The position numbers were made by a program, and so were the translations under genes. From positions 86,884 to 130,004 of the forward strand of contig JAFSLH010000012.1 in the NCBI GenBank assembly GCA_017448545.1: a stretch of 43,121 bases of DNA, written 5' to 3'. This stretch comes from Clostridia bacterium. Its GTDB lineage: Bacteria; Bacillota; Clostridia; Christensenellales; CAG-138. Under the pieces are notes generated by a model. It worked only from the letters and a program-made list of their open reading frames with translations, searched no databases and was not told the origin of the DNA. This document shows positions 10,301-18,168 of the stretch, piece by piece. Each line of letters starts with the position of its first letter. Position 1 is the stretch's first letter.

Positions 10301-11405
10301 GCGCGTCGGCGATCATCGCTTCGGTGATGCCGGTCAGTTCGGTGATCTGCTTCGGAATCGTTTCGCCGTCGTTCACGAACGTTTGGAACCGCTGCGTCAC
10401 GACGCCGTTTTCGACGCGCACCGCGCCGATCTCAATGATCTCGTTCCGCTCGGCTTTCAGACCGGTCGTTTCGATATCGAACACGGTATAGACCGCGCCG
10501 TCGATCGGCTGCAGATCGGTATCGGGCACGAGATAGCCCTCCACGCCGAAAATCGCCTTGACGCCGGTCGCTTTCGCCGCCTTCGCTGCTTCCGGGAACG
10601 CCTGCACGACGCCGTGATCCGTGATCGCGAGCGCCTTGTGGCCCCACCGCTTCGCGGTTTTGAACGCGTCGGTCAGGTTCGTGATGCCGTCCATCGTGCT
10701 CATGCGCGAATGGAGATGCAGCTCCACGCGCTTTTCTTCGGCTTCGTCCATGCGCAGCCGCCGGTCGGACAGCTCGATCGCATCGGTAAAGAACGCGCGC
10801 TCGCCGGTCTTGCGCTTGACCTTGCAAACGCCCTTGACCTTCAGGTCCTTGCCGGCCTTGTCCGCGGCGGTCAGCCAGTTCTGCAGCCGGATCGCCTGCC
10901 ACTCCTCGTTCAGATTGATCGAGCAGTAGATCGAATCCGTAAAGTCCGTCAGGTTCAGCTGCACGCGGCAGTTCGGCTTTTTGCCCTCGCGCGTCCATTC
11001 GTCGCGCAGTTCGACCGAAACGACGCGCCCGATGAGCACGGTGTCGTTCTCGTTCTCCTCGACCGAGCAGATCTGCGTGACTTCGTTCTTCTTGATCGGC
11101 TTCCCGTACAGCACGCCGTTTTCCGGGATCGGCGCTTCCACGTCGTTCGTTTTCGGCTTCGGCTGCACGACCGGCTTCGGCTCCTCCGCCGGTGCGGTAT
11201 ACGCAAACGTCGCCTCCCAGTCGGAAAGCAGCTCGCGCATGAGCGCTTCCCAACGCAGCAGACGTTCGTCCTCAATCATTCCGTTTTTGCGTTCGCATTC
11301 GATCCGGATCTGCAGCGTGCCGCGCACCGCCTGCACGCGCGTAATGTGCAGATGGCTTTCGGCAATCCCCGCCTGATCGTAAATGTCACGCAACTCTTCT
11401 TTCAT
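7398..11405 (-). CDS. polC: DNA polymerase III subunit alpha, PolC type
   Basis: 1335 aa, about 100 shorter than the Bacillus subtilis protein, mostly in the N-terminal domain. Order seen: N-terminal domain (1-95), OB fold (about 100-215), PHP part 1 beginning RVELHLHSRMS (about 226), an inserted DEDD exonuclease starting FDIETTGL (about 309), the rest of PHP, a CPKC...CPVC zinc module (about 800-830), the polymerase core with PDIDLNFSGEYQ and helix-hairpin-helix segments near the C-terminus. It is the Gram-positive replicative polymerase with built-in proofreading. Its ATG overlaps the ispG stop by 4 bp (ATGA), implying coupled translation. It is the last gene of the pyrH operon. Confidence 0.97.
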   Translation of the reverse strand: MKEELRDIYDQAGIAESHLHITRVQAVRGTLQIRIECERKNGMIEDERLLRWEALMRELLSDWEATFAYTAPAEEPKPVVQPKPKTNDVEAPIPENGVLYGKPIKKNEVTQICSVEENENDTVLIGRVVSVELRDEWTREGKKPNCRVQLNLTDFTDSIYCSINLNEEWQAIRLQNWLTAADKAGKDLKVKGVCKVKRKTGERAFFTDAIELSDRRLRMDEAEEKRVELHLHSRMSTMDGITNLTDAFKTAKRWGHKALAITDHGVVQAFPEAAKAAKATGVKAIFGVEGYLVPDTDLQPIDGAVYTVFDIETTGLKAERNEIIEIGAVRVENGVVTQRFQTFVNDGETIPKQITELTGITEAMIADAPTSREALERFRAFAEGTTLVAHNASFDVGFITHHGARFHIAFPMPYADTLMLSRYLLHDELPNHKLDTISDWFKIDMGSHHRADDDANTCAMILLRFLDMLRERDVHTLPVIPNADEAYRRQLTTKEKHRSNHIILLASTQKGMKNLYRLISYSHLDHLHGKPMIPRSMLSVFRGDLILGSACEAGELFRAILENEPEEKIEKIARFYDYLEIQPIGNNAFLVREGKVKDDEGLRDLNRRIVALGDKLGLPVAATGDVHFLEPEDSIYRAILMSKLGFEDAQQQAPLYFKPTDEMLAEFAYLGEAKAREVVIDVPNRIADRCDVLKPFPDGTHAPKIPNAAEELRSMAVNRAHEVYGDPLPDIVQARLDKELKSIIGNDFSSLYLMAQRLVQKSLSDGYLVGSRGSVGSSFVATMAGITEVNALPAHYVCPKCKFSDFNVDHTVYTIGADLPNRACPVCGTNLKKDGFEIPFEVFLGFHGDKTPDIDLNFSGEYQPVAHKYVEEMFGKGHAFRAGTISGIAEKKGYECVYSFQEATGRTYGSAEIERLCKGCLNVKVTTGQHPGGIVIVPKDNDEFVEIYDYTPVQYPADKVDKNTITTHFDFHAMDDRLVKLDILGHDDPTALRMLEDITGLNPRSIPLDDPDTRELFWSTDSLHIDLSGIGCSLGTLGVPEFGTGFVRQVLENTRPTTIEELVRIAGLTHGTDVWLNNAEPLVMGGIAKLNEVLCTRDDIMNYLIAHGMEASLSFKIMERVRKGKGLTDDMEQAMVEGKIPEWFISSCKKIKYMFPRGHAAAYTMMSFRVAYYKVHYPREFYAVYYTVRADAFDITKSTGGPEAVLHQIRLLEEGGNQKTDSERKKDKELQTILELVYEMNLRGIPMLNVDIYKSAATRFLIEEGGIRPPFNAIPGVGSTAAEDIVARRKPGAVYPTVEDFAAQTGANTGVIASLEALGCFRGMPKKKQISLFDF

Positions 11406-12460
11406 ACCTTGCTCTGTTGTTCCAGGAGTTCGTTCGCGACTTCCGTGACCCGCCGCAGCATGGTCTCGTAGGAGCCGCTTTCGATGATTTCGCCCTTGCG
11501 GAACAGGACGCCCTTGCCGTCGCCGAACGCGACGCCGAGGTCCGCCGCCCGCGCTTCGCCGGGCCCGTTCACCGCGCAGCCCATGACCGCGACCTTCAGA
11601 TAGCCCGCGTTGTGCTTCACATGCGCGTTGACGTACGCCACGGCCTCCTCCACGTTGCAGCGCGTGCGCCCGCAGGTCGGGCAGGAGACGATCTCCACGT
11701 CGTCCTTCCGCACGCCGACCGCGCGCAGGATCATGAGGCCGGTTTCGACCTCGCGCACGGGGTCGCAGGTCAGCGAGACGCGGATCGTATCGCCGATGCC
11801 GTCCAGCAGCAGCGCGCCGACGCCCGCGGCGGACTTGATGATCCCGCCCTCGACCGGGCCGGTTTCCGTAATCCCGACGTGCAGCGGATAGTCCGATTTT
11901 TCATGCGCGAGCCGGTAGGCCGCGACCGTCGCCGCGACCGTCGTGCACTTCAACGACAGCACGATATCGTCGAACCCGCAGTCCTCGAGCAGCTTTGCGT
12001 GGCCGAGCGCGCTTTGCAGCATCGCTTCGGCCGGATCGACCGCGTACAGCGGCAGCAGGTTCTTTTCGAGCGAACCGCCGTTGACGCCGATCCGGATCGG
12101 CACATGATGCGCCTTGCAGCAGTCCGCCACCATGCGGACGCGGTCGCTGCCGCCGATATTGCCCGGGTTGATGCGCAGCTTATCGACGCCGTTTTCGACG
12201 GCCCGCAGCGCGAGCCGGTAATCGAAATGCACGTCCGCAACGAGCGGAATCGAAATCTGCTCGCGGATCGGACGGATCGCTTCCGCCGCAGCCATGTCGA
12301 ACACGGCGACGCGGATGATCTCGCACCCCGCCGCTTCAAGCCGGTGAATCTGCTCCACCGTCGCCGCGACGTTTCGCGTGTCCGTATTGCACATCGACTG
12401 CACCGAGACCGGCGCGCCGCCGCCGATGCGCCGGTTCCCAACCGTTACCTGTTTTGTCAT
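11402..12460 (-). CDS. ispG: 4-hydroxy-3-methylbut-2-enyl diphosphate synthase (IspG/GcpE)
   Basis: 352 aa. It starts with TKQVTVGNRRIGGGAPVSVQSM, typical of IspG. The C-terminal [4Fe-4S] site is visible as SCPTCGRTRC followed by VMGCAVNGPGE. It converts methylerythritol cyclodiphosphate to HMBPP in the non-mevalonate isoprenoid pathway. The start is 1 nt after the rseP stop (TGA-T-ATG) and the stop overlaps polC, so it sits tightly inside the operon. Its pathway partner dxr is two genes upstream, and uppS uses the products. Confidence 0.96.
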   Translation of the reverse strand: MTKQVTVGNRRIGGGAPVSVQSMCNTDTRNVAATVEQIHRLEAAGCEIIRVAVFDMAAAEAIRPIREQISIPLVADVHFDYRLALRAVENGVDKLRINPGNIGGSDRVRMVADCCKAHHVPIRIGVNGGSLEKNLLPLYAVDPAEAMLQSALGHAKLLEDCGFDDIVLSLKCTTVAATVAAYRLAHEKSDYPLHVGITETGPVEGGIIKSAAGVGALLLDGIGDTIRVSLTCDPVREVETGLMILRAVGVRKDDVEIVSCPTCGRTRCNVEEAVAYVNAHVKHNAGYLKVAVMGCAVNGPGEARAADLGVAFGDGKGVLFRKGEIIESGSYETMLRRVTEVANELLEQQSKV

Positions 12461-12461
12461 A

Positions 12462-13697
12462 TCAACCTCGGAAACAATTCATCACGTCGCTGACCATCAG
12501 CACGACGAACAGCCCCAGCAGCAGAACCATGCCGACAAAATGCACGATGCCTTCCTTTTCGGGCGGAATCGGCTTGCGGCGGATCATCTCGATCACCACG
12601 AACACGAGCCGTCCCCCGTCGAGCGCCGGAATCGGCAGCAGATTGATGACCGCGAGGTTCGCGGAAATCAGCGTGCAGAGGTACAGCAGCGTGTAGAGAA
12701 CGCTCGAAACGCCGTAGCTGCTCGCCGTTTCCATGGCCTCGGACATGATCGAAACCGTGCCGATCGCGCCGGACATTTCGTTGATGCACGCTTTGCCCGT
12801 GAACAGCGCAAACAGCGATTCATAAACCATGCGGACGATATCGCCGCAGAACGCGAACGAGCCGGTCGCCGCAGTCAGCACGTTGTACTTCGTTTCCGAA
12901 TACGACTTCGCGACGATGTACATGCTCACGCCGAGCCGGTTGTTTCCGGTGTGCTTATCGCGAATCTCCTCCGCGCGGAGCACAATCGTTTCGCCGCCCG
13001 CAAGGTGCGTTTCGGTCACCGTCGTATCGCCCTGCACCGTCTGCTCCGCCGCGGTCGAAGCGCCGCGCACCACCGTAATCTCCGCTTCGTTTTCGCGCAC
13101 GGCGGCGAGCCGCTCGGCAAACGCGTCGTACGTTTCAAACGCTTCCCCGTTCAGCGCGACGAGCACGTCGCCCGCCTCGATCCCGGCCGCTTCGGCGGCG
13201 CTGCCGGCTTCCACCTCGGTCACGAGCAGATACTGCTCCGTGCCGATCGTCGTATTCGACCCGTACGCAAGCAGCAGAATGAACGCGAGCGCGAGCGCGG
13301 TCAGAAAGTTCATCAGCGGGCCGGCCGCGAGCACCAGCAGCCGCTTCCACGGCTTTTGCGCGTTGAACCGCGTCTCGGGCGGAAACTCCCGCTCGGTAAT
13401 CGTGTTCTGCCCGATGCGCGCCGGCTTCGCGTCTTCGTCGTCCGCGTCCTGCTTCTCGTCCCCTGCGGCGCTTTCGTCCTCGCCGTAGAACTTGCAGGAG
13501 CCGCCGATCAGAAACGCGCGCAGCGCAAAGTCGCATTTTTTGCCGCGAATCCGAAACAGCGTCGGTCCCATGCCGACCGCAAATTCGTAGATGCCGAAGC
13601 CGAGCAGTCGGCCCATCAGGAAGTGTCCGAGCTCGTGCAGCACGATCAGCAGCGACAGCGCCAGAATCGCAAGAAGTATATACAGTACAGATGTCAT
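12462..13697 (-). CDS. rseP: RIP metalloprotease RseP/RasP (site-2 protease)
   Basis: 411 aa. The zinc motif HELGH is in the first membrane helix (about residue 21) and the second metal segment LLPIPALDGGR is near the C-terminus. A PDZ domain (about 170-250) lies between. An acidic insertion rich in D, E and A (about 75-95) follows the first loop. The enzyme cleaves transmembrane substrates, including anti-sigma factors and signal peptide remnants, within the membrane. The ATG overlaps the dxr stop by 4 bp and its stop lies 1 nt from ispG. The gene order dxr-rseP is common in Bacillota; here ispG replaces the usual proS before polC. Confidence 0.95.
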   Translation of the reverse strand: MTSVLYILLAILALSLLIVLHELGHFLMGRLLGFGIYEFAVGMGPTLFRIRGKKCDFALRAFLIGGSCKFYGEDESAAGDEKQDADDEDAKPARIGQNTITEREFPPETRFNAQKPWKRLLVLAAGPLMNFLTALALAFILLLAYGSNTTIGTEQYLLVTEVEAGSAAEAAGIEAGDVLVALNGEAFETYDAFAERLAAVRENEAEITVVRGASTAAEQTVQGDTTVTETHLAGGETIVLRAEEIRDKHTGNNRLGVSMYIVAKSYSETKYNVLTAATGSFAFCGDIVRMVYESLFALFTGKACINEMSGAIGTVSIMSEAMETASSYGVSSVLYTLLYLCTLISANLAVINLLPIPALDGGRLVFVVIEMIRRKPIPPEKEGIVHFVGMVLLLGLFVVLMVSDVMNCFRG

Positions 13698-14839
13698 TCT
13701 TTTATCCTTTCGGCGTAGGAACGCACGAACGCGCGCGCCGTTTCGTCCGCGTCCCGGATCGCCTCTGTCGTTTCCATCGGATGCGGAACGTAAGCGTCGA
13801 GCGCCGCCTCCACGCAGCGTTCGATGTCCGTGAATCCGATCTTGTTTGCAAAATACAGCTCCGCCGCCTGCTCGTTCGCGCCGTTGTAGACGATCGGGCA
13901 GCCGCCCTCGGTGCGCAGCGCGTCATACGCGAGCCGCAGCGCCGTGAACCGCTCCGGGTCCGCCGCATAAAATTCGAGATCGTGCGCGGCCGCGAGGTCC
14001 AGCGGCTGCGCGGGCGACGCGATCCGCTCCGGGTACGTCAGCGCGTACTGGATCGGAAGCCGCATATCCGGCACGGCAAGGTTCGCGATCACCGACCCGT
14101 CGCAGTACTCGACCATCGAATGGACGATCGACTGCGGATGAATCAGCACGCCGATTTCGTCCGCGCCGAAATCGAACAGGCGCGCGGCCTCGATGATCTC
14201 CAGCCCCTTGTTGAACAGCGTCGCGGAATCGAGCGTGATCTTGCGCCCCATGTTCCACGTCGGGTGGCGCAGCACGTCGGCCAGCGTCACGTGCTCGAGC
14301 TCCGCGCGCGAGCGGCGGAAAAACGGCCCGCCGGACGCGGTCAAAATCAGCCGCCGCACTTCGCTTTTGCGCCCGTTCTGCAGACACTGGAACAGCGCGC
14401 TTTGCTCGCTGTCGATCGGAACGAGCGTCGCGCCGTGCTTTTTGAGCGCGGTTTTGACGAGGTCGCCGCCGCAGACAAGACTTTCCTTGTTCGCGATCGC
14501 GATGCGTCCCCCGTTCGGGATTGCCGAAAGCAGCGGTTTCAGCGCCGCAAAGCCGGAAATTGCGAGCACGAGCGTATCGCAGGCGATCGCCGCCAGCCGT
14601 TCGGACGCGTCCTCGCCGCAAATGAGTTCGGTACCCGCCGGGTACGCCGCAGGGTCCGCTTTTTCACGGCACGCGACATAGCGCGGGTTCCATGCCGCGG
14701 CCTCGGCGCGCAGCACGTCGGAATCGCGGTTGGCCGAAATGCCGAGCAGCGTGAACCGGTCGCGGTGCATTTCCAATACGTCGAGCGTTTGCCGGCCGAT
14801 CGAGCCGGTGCTCCCGAGTACGATTACAGTTTGTTTCAT
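13694..14839 (-). CDS. dxr: 1-deoxy-D-xylulose-5-phosphate reductoisomerase
   Basis: 381 aa from the ATG at 14839. It begins MKQTVIVLGSTGSIGRQTLD, the NADPH-binding signature of Dxr, and contains IANKESLVCGG and the catalytic region SEQSALFQCL. Dxr makes methylerythritol 4-phosphate, the committed step of the pathway that IspG continues. The start 10 nt after the uppS stop is favoured over an upstream ATG because the family begins here and the extension would overlap uppS. The uppS gene abuts dxr directly; cdsA, usually between them, is absent. Confidence 0.95.
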   Translation of the reverse strand: MKQTVIVLGSTGSIGRQTLDVLEMHRDRFTLLGISANRDSDVLRAEAAAWNPRYVACREKADPAAYPAGTELICGEDASERLAAIACDTLVLAISGFAALKPLLSAIPNGGRIAIANKESLVCGGDLVKTALKKHGATLVPIDSEQSALFQCLQNGRKSEVRRLILTASGGPFFRRSRAELEHVTLADVLRHPTWNMGRKITLDSATLFNKGLEIIEAARLFDFGADEIGVLIHPQSIVHSMVEYCDGSVIANLAVPDMRLPIQYALTYPERIASPAQPLDLAAAHDLEFYAADPERFTALRLAYDALRTEGGCPIVYNGANEQAAELYFANKIGFTDIERCVEAALDAYVPHPMETTEAIRDADETARAFVRSYAERIKE

Positions 14840-14849
14840 TCCGTATACC

Positions 14850-15602
14850 TTATGCGCGGCGGGTCGCGGAAAGTCCGCCGAATCGGCGCGAGCGCCCCGC
14901 AAACGCCGTCAGCGCCCTGATGTACTCCGCCCGGGTAAAGTCCGGCCAGTACACGTCCGTAAAATACAGCTCCGCATACGCGAGCTGATACAGCAAAAAG
15001 TTCGAGATGCGCTCCTCGCCGCTCGTTCGAATCAGCAAATCCACCGGCGGCAGCCCGGCCGTATACAGGTTCGCTTCGAAATCGGCCTGCGTCGGCGCGC
15101 GCCCTTCGGCGGCGGCGGATGCGGCGGCAAGCTGCATCGCGCGGACGATCTCCGCCTGCGAGCCGTAGTTCAGCGCGATATTGAGCTTGAGGCCCTCGTT
15201 CTTCGCGGTGCGCGCTTCGGCGTTTTTGACCGCTTCCTGCACCGCCTGCGGGAACCACGATAAATCGCCGATCGACCGGATGCGGACGCGATTTTCGTCC
15301 AGCTCGTCGATCTCCTTGCGGAAATACTCGATCAGAAGGCCGCACAAAACGCCGATCTCCTCCGGCGGGCGCTTCTGGTTCTCGGTCGAGAACGCATAGA
15401 CCGTCAGCGCTTCGACGCCCGCGTCGCTCGAAAACCGGATGATGTCGCGCAGCGCGTTCACCCCCGCGCGATGACCGGCGCTCCGCATCTGCCCGCGCGC
15501 CTTTGCCCAGCGCCCGTTGCCGTCCATGATGATCGCCACATGGCGCGGAATCGTTTCCCGCCCAAGGCCGAACGTTTCCAGTTCCGCATCGGTATACCGC
15601 AT
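14850..15602 (-). CDS. uppS: Undecaprenyl diphosphate synthase (cis-isoprenyl transferase)
   Basis: 250 aa. It shows HVAIIMDGNGRWAKARG (active-site Asp and pyrophosphate-binding region), AGHRAGV, YAFSTENQKRP and the C-terminal DLLIRTSGEERISNFLLYQ. It extends farnesyl diphosphate with isopentenyl diphosphate to the C55 lipid carrier for peptidoglycan and wall polymers. A GGAGG site lies 8 nt before the ATG. A cis-prenyltransferase other than UppS is possible, but the frr-uppS-dxr context supports the call. Confidence 0.95.
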   Translation of the reverse strand: MRYTDAELETFGLGRETIPRHVAIIMDGNGRWAKARGQMRSAGHRAGVNALRDIIRFSSDAGVEALTVYAFSTENQKRPPEEIGVLCGLLIEYFRKEIDELDENRVRIRSIGDLSWFPQAVQEAVKNAEARTAKNEGLKLNIALNYGSQAEIVRAMQLAAASAAAEGRAPTQADFEANLYTAGLPPVDLLIRTSGEERISNFLLYQLAYAELYFTDVYWPDFTRAEYIRALTAFAGRSRRFGGLSATRRA

Positions 15603-15672
15603 CCGTCTTTCCTCCGTACATCAAGAGGGTGCAAAGCAAAGCGCCTTGCACCGCTCCCGGGCGAATGGCCCG

Positions 15673-15867
15673 TTATTCCTTCGTTTCGGTTTGGAACCGC
15701 GCATAGCGGAGCACCGTTTTGCCCGCGACGCGTTCCGCCCGGATCACGCGCGCATCGGTTCCCGTGGATCCCTTGCGGGACGAGACCTCGACGCACACGA
15801 CCTGTTCTCCCGCCGCTTCGAGCCGGCGTACGGCCTCCGCAAGCGGCAATCCCAAGAGCTCCGTCAC
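15673..15867 (-). CDS. Small conserved-position protein between frr and uppS, PASTA-like sequence (64 aa)
   Basis: The gene starts with GTG at 15867, whose GTGA overlaps the frr stop by 4 bp, and ends 70 nt before uppS. The start of the product, [19 protein letters not shown], has the spacing of a PASTA-domain helix, followed by alternating hydrophobic strands ending [10 protein letters not shown]. There is no membrane segment. The overlap start, consistent codon use and fit in the operon argue that it is translated. The function is unknown; a PASTA-like fold is inferred from pattern only. I do not recognise a named gene. Confidence 0.72.
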   Translation of the reverse strand: MTELLGLPLAEAVRRLEAAGEQVVCVEVSSRKGSTGTDARVIRAERVAGKTVLRYARFQTETKE

Positions 15868-16421
15868 ACCGAAAGAATCTCCTTCTCCTTGGCGGACAGG
15901 ATCGCGTCGATCTCCTTGATGAAGTCGTCTGTCTGCTTCTGGAGCTTGGTCTCCATCTGCTTCTGATCGTCCTCGGTGATGTCGCCGTCCTTCTTCTGCT
16001 TCTTGATCTGCTCCATCGTGTCGCGGCGGATCGCGCGGATCGCGACCTTGCTCTCCTCGCCCTTTTTGCGCACGGTCTTGACGAGATCCTTTCTGCGCTC
16101 CTCGGTCAGTTCCGGGAAGATCAGACGAATCACCTTGCCGTCGTTGGCGGGGTTGATTCCGAGGTCGGACTTCTGGATCGCCTTCTCGACCGGGCCGATC
16201 ATCTTCGTATCCCACAGGGCGAGAATCAGCATCCGGGGTTCCGGCGTGGCAACGTTGCCGAGCTGCGTGATCGGCGTTTGGGAACCGTAGTAATCCACGG
16301 TGATCCGATCCAGCACCTGCGGGTTCGCGCGGCCGGCGCGCAGGCTCGACAGCTCCGACTTTAAGACATTGATGGTTTTGTTCATGCGCTCCTTCGCGTC
16401 ATCCAATAACTCTTTCGGCAT
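15864..16421 (-). CDS. frr: Ribosome recycling factor
   Basis: 185 aa, exact family length. It contains [20 protein letters not shown] and the C-terminal long helix rich in K and Q. Frr, with EF-G, splits post-termination ribosomes. AGGAGG lies 9 nt before the ATG. pyrH is upstream across a 257-bp gap filled by a 110-bp tandem duplication. The stop overlaps the next small gene. Confidence 0.97.
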   Translation of the reverse strand: MPKELLDDAKERMNKTINVLKSELSSLRAGRANPQVLDRITVDYYGSQTPITQLGNVATPEPRMLILALWDTKMIGPVEKAIQKSDLGINPANDGKVIRLIFPELTEERRKDLVKTVRKKGEESKVAIRAIRRDTMEQIKKQKKDGDITEDDQKQMETKLQKQTDDFIKEIDAILSAKEKEILSV

Positions 16422-16436
16422 ACGGGGTTCCTCCTG

Positions 16437-16656
16437 TTCGATGTTAATGAAAGAATCATGAAAGCTGAAGAATGAATATGGAAGAATTCAGGTGGATTTT
16501 CCGCAGGAAAATCATCGAAAAATTTTCATTCTTCATTTTTCAGTCTTTCGATGTTAATGAAAGAATCATGAAAGCTGAAGAATGAATATGGAAGAATTCA
16601 GGTGGATTTTCCGCAGGAAAAACATCGAAAATTTTTCATTCTTCATTTTTCAGTCT
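16437..16656. repeat. Two tandem 110-bp copies of a nested-palindrome element in the pyrH-frr gap
   Basis: Copies 16437-16546 and 16547-16656 differ at only a few bases. Each holds an outer inverted repeat TGAAGAATGAA / TTCATTCTTCA about 50 nt apart and an inner hairpin GATTTTCC-gca-GGAAAATC. The composition is strongly AT-rich in a GC-rich chromosome. The element sits inside an operon without closing it by a clear terminator, so it may modulate or process the transcript. Confidence 0.88.
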
Positions 16657-16678
16657 TAAGTATTCTTTTTGTTGTTGC

Positions 16679-17374
16679 TTATGCTTCGATCCCGTCGATC
16701 CGCGTTCCGACGGCTTCGCCGGCCGCGACGCGCCCGATTTCCTTCAGGGCAAAGACAAGGATCGGCAAATTCTGTTCCCGGCAGAGCGTGATCGCCGTCA
16801 GATCGGTCGCCTGCAGGTTGTCCGCCAGCACCTTCGAATACGTCAGGTGCGAATAGCGCTTCGCGTTCGGGTCCTTTTTCGGATCGGCCGAATACACCGC
16901 GTCGACGTTCTTGGCGAGCAGCAGCGCGTCGGCCTTGATCTCCAGCGCGCGCAGGGCCGCCGCCGTATCCGTCGAAAAATACGGGCAGCCGGAACCGGCC
17001 GCAAACAGCACGACCTTTCCGCTCTCGAGCGCTTCCGCCGCGCCGCGGGCCGTGAACTCCTCGCAGAACCGGTGCATCGCGACGGCGCTCATCACGACCG
17101 TCGGCACGCCGAGGCGGATCAGGCAGTCCTGCAGCGCCAGCGCGTTGATCGCGGTTGCGAGCATGCCCATGTTGTCCATCCGGCTGCGATCCTGCGCTTC
17201 GGCGTCCCGCCCGCGCATGATGTTTCCGCCGCCGGTCACGATCCCGACCTGAATGCCGGCGTCGTGCAGCATCTTGACGTCCGCCGCCGTCTTTTCGATC
17301 TTCTCGAAGCAAACGGGGCGCTCCGCGCTCGAAAGCGCTTCGCCGCTGATTTTCAGCAAAACTCGTTTATCCAT
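16679..17374 (-). CDS. pyrH: Uridylate kinase (UMP kinase)
   Basis: 231 aa. It shows RVLLKISGEAL at the N-terminus, GIVTGGGNIMRG, and DNMGMLATAINALALQD, all characteristic of the bacterial amino-acid-kinase-type UMP kinase. It phosphorylates UMP to UDP. The start at 17374 follows GGGGAG by 7 nt; a TTG five codons upstream lacks a site. It is the first gene of the operon that runs through polC, with a promoter about 30 nt upstream. tsf and rpsB, often just before pyrH, are not present here. Confidence 0.95.
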   Translation of the reverse strand: MDKRVLLKISGEALSSAERPVCFEKIEKTAADVKMLHDAGIQVGIVTGGGNIMRGRDAEAQDRSRMDNMGMLATAINALALQDCLIRLGVPTVVMSAVAMHRFCEEFTARGAAEALESGKVVLFAAGSGCPYFSTDTAAALRALEIKADALLLAKNVDAVYSADPKKDPNAKRYSHLTYSKVLADNLQATDLTAITLCREQNLPILVFALKEIGRVAAGEAVGTRIDGIEA

Positions 17375-17402
17375 TGCACCACTCCCCAAATACTCTTTGT
17401 TC

Positions 17403-17411
17403 AGTATAGCA
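17403..17411 (-). promoter_or_regulatory. Extended -10 promoter of the pyrH-polC operon
   Basis: On the minus strand TGC-TATACT forms an extended -10 element (TATACT at 17403-17408, TGC at 17409-17411). There is no good -35, consistent with an extended -10 promoter. The predicted start is about 20-25 nt before the pyrH ATG. Confidence 0.65.
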
Positions 17412-17476
17412 CATCCCCCCGAAAAAGGGAAGTCCGAAAAGCAAACGAACCGTGAAAAATCCGTCGCGGTTTGCGC

Positions 17477-17505
17477 TTGCGCGCCGTTTTCCGGTATGGT
17501 ATACT
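17477..17505 (+). promoter_or_regulatory. Promoter of the NUDIX gene predicting a leaderless mRNA
   Basis: TTGCGC (17477-17482), a 17-bp spacer and TATACT (17500-17505). The ATG begins 7 nt after the last base of the -10 element, where transcription would start, and there is no ribosome site. The arrangement equals that of the polysaccharide deacetylase gene at 20655. Confidence 0.7.
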
Positions 17506-17511
17506 GCCTCT

Positions 17512-18168
17512 ATGGATGTATTCGAACAGCTTTCGGCCTATACGCCGTATAACGAACAGGAGGCCGCCGACAAGGCGGTCATGCTGGACGCGCTTTCCCG
17601 CTGCCCCGACGTCGCCCTGCGCTCGAACCTTGTGCTGCATCTGACCGCGTCGGCGTGGATCACGAACCGCGCGCGCGACCGCGTGCTGATGATCTATCAC
17701 AACATCTACGATTCGTGGGCGTGGACGGGCGGCCATGCGGACGGCGAAACCGACCTGCTTGCCGTCGCGCTGCGCGAAGCAAAGGAGGAAACCGGACTAA
17801 GAGAAATCCGCCCGGTCACCGAAGCGCTGTTTTCGATCGAAACGCTGACCGTGAACCCGCACCGGCGGCGCGGCGCCTTCGTCCCGGCGCACCTGCACCT
17901 GAACGCGACCTACCTGCTCGAAGCCGACGACTTAGCGCCGCTTTGCCATAACCCCGCGGAAAACAGCGCCGCGGCATGGTTCGCGCTTTCCGACGCGGTC
18001 GAGGCCTGCTCCGAGCCGTGGATGCGGCCGGTCTACCGGAAGCTGAACGAAAAGCTAAAGGCGTTTGGCGAAAAACAGCAGATTCGTTCCCCGCATCCGA
18101 CCTCGGTGCGCTCGGCCGCCTGCCTCCCCTGTGCAAGGGGAGGTGGATCGGCGCAGCCGAGACGGTAG
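17512..18168 (+). CDS. NUDIX hydrolase with a repeat-derived C-terminus
   Basis: 218 aa. The NUDIX box is WTGGHADGETDLLAVALREA then KEETG (about residues 73-95); the usual first Glu position is Thr, with a Glu one residue earlier, while the REAKEE metal ligands are intact. Family members cleave nucleoside diphosphates linked to another moiety; the substrate here is unknown. HNIYDSWAWTGGH suggests the subgroup with a conserved N-I-Y-x-S-W segment. The last 15 residues and the TAG stop are encoded by the first copy of the family A repeat (18121-18168), so the native C-terminus was replaced or extended. The start is the ATG directly downstream of the -10 element. Confidence 0.85.
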   Translation: MDVFEQLSAYTPYNEQEAADKAVMLDALSRCPDVALRSNLVLHLTASAWITNRARDRVLMIYHNIYDSWAWTGGHADGETDLLAVALREAKEETGLREIRPVTEALFSIETLTVNPHRRRGAFVPAHLHLNATYLLEADDLAPLCHNPAENSAAAWFALSDAVEACSEPWMRPVYRKLNEKLKAFGEKQQIRSPHPTSVRSAACLPCARGGGSAQPRR

